Shown here in pieces: positions 17,266 to 21,553 of a stretch of 21,553 nt of DNA. The notes below the pieces were generated by a model that saw only the letters and a list, made by a program, of their open reading frames with translations, did no database searches and was not told where the DNA came from. Origin of the DNA: Temnopleurus reevesii (lineage: Eukaryota > Echinodermata > Echinoidea > Temnopleuroida > Temnopleuridae); assembly GCA_036244855.1 (NCBI GenBank), contig BQKZ01000278.1, forward strand, positions 195,347 to 216,899. Reading direction: 5' to 3'. Both the position numbers and the translations under genes were made by a program. The number at the start of each line of letters is the position of its first letter. The stretch's first letter is position 1.

Positions 17266-18849
17266 TAAAAGAGAGACATATCATAGATGAAATAAAATTA
17301 TATAGACATGTAATTCATTTGCATATTTTTTTTTATTATTTCAAATATATTTTGAAAGGAGGTGCTCAGCACAAGCATTTGGAAGCAGGGAAATATATAA
17401 AGAATTGCAAGAAATCAATATTTACATGCGGTTAATAATATAAAGTACAAAACATGAGTAAACAAAAATGGACGGAGAATAGTTTCAGTATATTAGTTAA
17501 AACATCTTTTCCCATGCATATAAATACGATTAATACAAATTAATTGCCATTAAAAATTTTGCATAGCACATTAAGTAGCTTGCATATTCTGTACACTTCT
17601 TCATACAAGGTTTCCTCTGTCAATCAGATAAGCTCAATCGCCATGATCACTCAAAAAGTGGTCTGCAGAAACGGACATAATTCTTACTTTTAAATACATT
17701 AATTCCACATTAAGTCTGAATGAGTTTAACGAGGATAGGCCATTCTTGGCCCCAAATTATCCAATTTTACTAGGCATTTCGATTTATAATTTCAATCAAG
17801 GCTTTGTATAATTTAACTGTTCGAGCATCAAAATATGTCTTTTTTTTTGTAATATTCTTTTTTCAGACTAGTTTTGAGAGATTGTGCAATAAAATTGATC
17901 TGATTAGCAATGGAAGGCTATTATTAAAACATGTGAGTCTGTATTCACACAACTATATTTAACTTATTGCAATATTAACCCATTGACCACTGTAACCAAG
18001 TTATCTCTACACGAAACCTATGAGAACTACAGAATTCAGTTAGCCAAGCATGAAACGACAATGCCTTAGACCGGGATTAATTTAAACATTGCTCTCAAAA
18101 TACTGGCCACTGTTGTAAGTCCAACGAAACTATATTACAAGATTTCAATCATTTGGAAACCGATTTTGTACAAAGATCTTTCCATCTAAGATTGTGATTA
18201 CTGCCAAGTAAATGAATAATGATGCTTGAAACTTTTGTCATTCATATTCAAATTTAGAGATCACCCCTTCTTTGATTGATGCAATTACATCAAAATTAAC
18301 ATCATTTCTGGAAAATAATTACCCCTTATTTTAATTTATTGTACATAAACTTAACCCAAAGTAAAATTACAGCATTCATTATCTTATATTTCATCAGATA
18401 TTATGTCATAAAAAAATTAAAAACAATAAGGAAATTAGATGGAACAACTAGTACAGGCTTTAGCAGCATTAACATTTTGACAAAATATAAGAATTTAGTT
18501 TTGAAATACATTTAGAACTTAGGAGATATATTTATTGAAATTTTATCACTGAAATTTAACTGCAAATAAAAATTTAAAATCATCAAAATAACTCCTTTCT
18601 GTAGAAGCACTGCAAATGTGTGTGGATGTAAACAAATAATATATATTTAAAAAATTAAATTTCCAACCTGTTTATGAACTAACGTGACAGCTGAAACATT
18701 ATTTTGACACAAATACAATTTGGTTCAAACATGAAATAGAGTTGCATAATCGTTTTTTTTTTCTAACTAATTCAACACTATATATTGCATCAGAGTACAT
18801 ATTTGTCAACGAGTAGAAAATATACATTTTACACATTTGAACCTTACTA
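17266..18849. other. AT-rich intergenic DNA, nothing recognised
   Basis: I find no gene, RNA gene or defined repeat. The longest frames are short and have no protein-like character. It could include 3' UTR or downstream DNA of the minus-strand gene at 20.8 kb, but I see nothing that shows this. Confidence 0.4.
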
Positions 18850-19092
18850 TCACAGTGAGCAGAAGGGACAAAGGAATTGGACAAAGTAAATGACATAATT
18901 TAAGTCTTGAAGACGGCTTCATAATCACAAAATAGATTCCCTATTGATTCGTTGAACAGTTGTGATGCCTGTTTGATTTGTCTTCACAGAATAAGAGGGA
19001 AGTAAATTGTTATGTAATCACAAAGCTATTGTGAATGCTTGAATGTTATTTGTTTACTTTGTCCAATCCCTTTGTACCTTCAGCTCACAGTG
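18850..19092. mobile_element. MITE with long TIRs (CAGTGAGCAGAAGGGACAAA)
   Basis: The left end from cacagtgagcagaagg to ggacaaagtaaa is matched over about 40 bases by the inverted right end, tttactttgtccaatccc to gctcacagtgta. TA lies outside both ends. The same terminal sequence bounds the much longer elements in the 14.2-17.0 kb block, so this is a short member of that family. Confidence 0.8.
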
Positions 19093-20126
19093 TATAACAA
19101 TGACTGAGATATAATACATTTTATGACACGGTCAAAGTGGTCACATTTGAATCATGCTGATCCCAATACATGTAGCACAATATTTTATCTTGTTACGTGA
19201 ACTTAGGGATTATATTTTCACTGTATTGCATTGTTTCTTTGCCCTGATATAACAAGGAAAAAAGACAAAATCTTGGGCCCGTATTCCAATAGCGAGGTCT
19301 AACTTAACCCTGGACTAAGTCATTGTTATTTAGACCCGGGCTATTCAAAAGTTAAACGAAGAGTACAATATTATTGCTATTAAACAAGTCTATGGATGTT
19401 GGTGTTCTATGCTGAAGGGTCTTTATAAACATATGAACATATATAGACATGAAACATCACACCACTCTCTCTGTTATATCCTAGGTTTTTTTTAGCTATA
19501 TCCAGCTCTTACATACTTTCTCTGAATCTTTTCAGCGTGTAAAATACACTGTATTCTATTTTTATGCAATCAATGTATGATATTGCAGAATGTGATTGAT
19601 ATTTTACACTTTGGAAAAAACATTCTATTTCAGGGACTTCATTGCCATATATCTAAAATGAGTAAAATATCTTGAAAACACTACATTCAGCCTTTAAACT
19701 TATCTCTCAAGATGAACACAAATTTAAAAAGAAAAGTAGCCTAATATCAATCATTCATTTCTTTAATAATCTGTTGCAGCAAATAGTCCAGAAAGGGAGG
19801 ATGATTGTCCATTGGGACTAACTTATTGCAATTAAGATTATTCTTATTATACCAGGATTCATCCTTCTTCGAGATATACATGTCAAAGTATCGATATAAG
19901 AATTTAATGATTAGATGTCTCCTTTGTCAAGTAAACATTCTGTTCAGTTCTAAAAATAATCAGGAAAACAGAAAACATAATTTGAACCAAAACAATTTAA
20001 ATATCCTATTTTCATGGATTAGCCGCAAACATGGCATTAACAGTGTCTGTAGACAATGCGTACATTCCAATATCAAATCATATTTCACCTCAGAACAACA
20101 CTTCACATCTTTATGACTGTTTATGT
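19093..20126. other. Intergenic DNA with one probable repeat fragment
   Basis: The segment at about 19276-19375 (gggcccgtattccaatagcg, then aacttaaccctgg) looks like a dispersed repeat from its wording, but I see no second copy in the window. The remainder is AT-rich with no supported gene. Confidence 0.35.
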
Positions 20127-20345
20127 ATTTCGTCCATGTTCTAATGAAGTGACGGTAGCCAGAGGGTAATGTTGCACAAAGCAATCACTACAATTCAAAT
20201 TTCATTGAAGTGTGCTCCTCTATAGAATTACCATGCATTTCAATATAATAGCCCTTGAATATTGTTGATATGTCGGAATTCATTTTTCTTTATGCAACGC
20301 TAATCTTTGGCTACCATCACTTTGTGAAAACAAAGACGATATTTT
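20127..20345. mobile_element. MITE with tttcacaaagtgatg ends, copy 2
   Basis: The left part tcgtccatgttctaatgaagtgacggtagcc pairs in inverted form with ggctaccatcactttgtgaaaacaaagacga on the right. The internal agggtaatgttgca matches the copy at 17072-17265. Confidence 0.7.
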
Positions 20346-20736
20346 GATTGAATTTCGGTGGAATGTACAAAAGAGAGGTAAAAATCTTTGTTCAGTAGGA
20401 GCTTTCCATTAGCACTATTGTACTCAAAATCATTTTAAAGCGAGTAAATTTACACAGAATTATACTTAGTTTGCTTCTGTCAATAACCCCAACAAAGTTA
20501 ACACTTTAATATTTGAAAGCATGAAATAATGTATATTGGTTATTGTCAGAATTCTAGGTATTTTTTATATAGTCTGAAATTTAATCAGTCGGCCGAGACA
20601 GAAAAAACACAAATTGTATAGTCTCAATATTTACTTCGAATGAATATCGCTTCTTTGTAAAATGTAATATATGTTTTCTATAACAATCAAGAACTTGATT
20701 GAGGGTTAACCAGCGCCTCAGATGAACGCTCTGTTA
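20346..20736. other. AT-rich DNA, nothing recognised
   Basis: No gene or repeat seen. If the minus-strand gene at 20.8 kb has a long 3' UTR, it would cover this stretch. Confidence 0.35.
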
Positions 20737-20792
20737 TGACCTTGACGTTGACCTTCAGAAGACTACTTCACGGTGACCTTGACCGTGACCTT
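20737..20792. promoter_or_regulatory. Two pairs of TGACCTT motifs with 12-bp spacing
   Basis: TGACCTT begins at 20737, 20749, 20774 and 20786. Within each pair the spacing is exactly 12 bases. The first member of each pair reads TGACCTTGA, the reverse of TCAAGGTCA, the extended half-site bound by monomeric nuclear receptors of the ERR and SF-1 type. The last copy overlaps the stop codon of the minus-strand exon by one base. It may be a receptor site cluster or simply a short minisatellite. Confidence 0.45.
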
Positions 20793-20991
20793 CATACCAC
20801 TGCATCGTCGGGTTTCCAAGAGACACCATTGTCCACCGGCTGGGCGATCCCGCCGCTGCCGCCGTCATTCTTGGGAGAAAGTGGCGGGAGTTTGGCGGGG
20901 TGGAGGCCGTTCTTGGTGGCGGGGCGCGGGGACTCGTGCTCGATCTTGAAGACGTCGGGCTTGTGGCTCCTTGGTCGTAGAGCAGGGTGGT
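20792..20991 (-). CDS. Final coding exon of an unrecognised minus-strand gene
   Basis: Read on the minus strand, a good acceptor (tttaacag) precedes an open frame starting at 20991 and ending with TGA at 20792-20794. After two bases completing a split codon, 65 residues follow: HPALRPRSHKPDVFKIEHES, then proline- and glycine-rich sequence (PATKNGLHPAKLPPLSPKN, DGGSGG), ending VSWKPDDAVV. GC content is far above the flanks and third positions are nearly all G or C, as expected of a real exon here. The C-terminus DAVV has hydrophobic residues at positions 0 and -2, like a class II PDZ ligand, so a membrane or scaffold protein tail is possible. The composition suggests a disordered tail. I do not recognise the family; the rest of the gene lies to the right of the window or in its last 560 bases, where I see no exon. 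Confidence 0.65.
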
Positions 20992-20994
20992 CTG

Positions 20995-21553
20995 TTAAAT
21001 TAAAGGAAAATCAAATTAAAAATTATCAATTCGGTCAAAGAATAAACAAATTGATGTAATCGATGCTTGTGTGGCTTTGTAGGTGCTGCTTTGTAAGGGG
21101 CTCGTTAAATGTTTTAAGTTAATTCATGATTAATTCCAATATCCATGCTCGAAGTTGCTAATCTATCTTTCTTGTCATGGTGTGGGTGACTTTCCATAAT
21201 CTTTTAGTATCGTGTTCGTGTTGTCGAATAAATGGAGTGTTCATGAATTTAATCCGAATCTTCGAAATGAAATAAAATATATATGAAAATACAAAAACAA
21301 ATAGGGTGTGAGTATATTCTTTAAAAAGACAAACGAACATTTTTTTTAACAATTATCCAGTAAAATTTAGTTATTCACAAAAAAAAAATAATAATAATGG
21401 AAACACACCACCGAAGAAGTATGACAGACCGAACACTTCAAATTATAATCCACCAAAAATACCCAATAATTATACCTTAACCATATTTTTTCATTAATGC
21501 ATAATTATTTTTCAATTTTCCACCAAAATCCAATCCTGTACCAACACAGCATT
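20995..21553. other. Probable last intron of the minus-strand gene
   Basis: AT-rich DNA with no coding signal on either strand. It lies on the 5' side of the exon at 20792-20991, so it is most simply that gene's last intron, running off the window. Confidence 0.4.

Noticed and set aside
20736..21059. 107-codon plus-strand frame in the GC-rich segment
   Set aside because: The minus strand has a splice acceptor, a consistent frame with G/C-ending codons and a stop in the right place. The plus-strand frame is its shadow and begins in the TGACCTT repeats.
1..21553. CRISPR arrays, rRNA or tRNA genes, prophage or bacterial operons
   Set aside because: I saw no regularly spaced identical repeats, no rRNA-like blocks and no convincing tRNA cloverleaf. 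Introns and MITEs show the DNA is from an animal nucleus.

Overview
The window is nuclear DNA of an animal: AT-rich, with two multi-exon genes whose GT-AG splice sites and reading phases can be followed, a third gene seen only as its last exon, long introns and many short non-autonomous repeats. The density of small inverted-repeat transposons and of (AAT)n tails next to 'ttatatagcgc' motifs is typical of marine invertebrates. An echinoderm such as a sea urchin is my best guess, but only a moderate-confidence one.

Region 1 (about 530-4200, + strand) is a complete four-exon gene for prefoldin subunit 1 (PFDN1, 122 residues). Intron 1 holds a large fold-back repeat. Intron 2 holds an intact 127-bp TA-flanked inverted-repeat element. 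Region 2 (4200-7130) is intergenic: degraded relatives of that element, TG/poly-G and GA tracts, and a polypyrimidine (TTC-rich) tract of about 550 bp. Region 3 (about 7180-13715, + strand) is the gene for the tRNA m1G9 methyltransferase TRMT10A. Six coding exons can be placed. The exon expected between 10113 and 11137 is absent, and a single N sits exactly where the homology stops. The catalytic-loop exon at 11137-11283 is followed by two decayed tandem copies.

Region 4 (14118-17025) is a duplicated repeat block of about 1.15 kb. Copy A stops at a second N, and copy B follows directly and carries three further insertions. Region 5 (17025-20730) has no gene I can support, but holds three more inverted-repeat elements. 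Region 6 (20792-20991, - strand) is the GC-rich final coding exon of an unrecognised gene whose remainder lies beyond the right edge. Two evenly spaced pairs of TGACCTT motifs lie at and beyond its stop codon.

PFDN1 (actin and tubulin folding with the prefoldin hexamer) and TRMT10A (tRNA modification) are housekeeping genes with no known joint pathway; they are simply neighbours on one strand. I found no bacterial operon, CRISPR array, rRNA, tRNA or virus. The most unusual biology is the tandem duplication of the TRMT10A catalytic exon and a family of elements sharing one terminal inverted repeat. Both N positions coincide with structural anomalies, so assembly error is a serious alternative for two of the findings.
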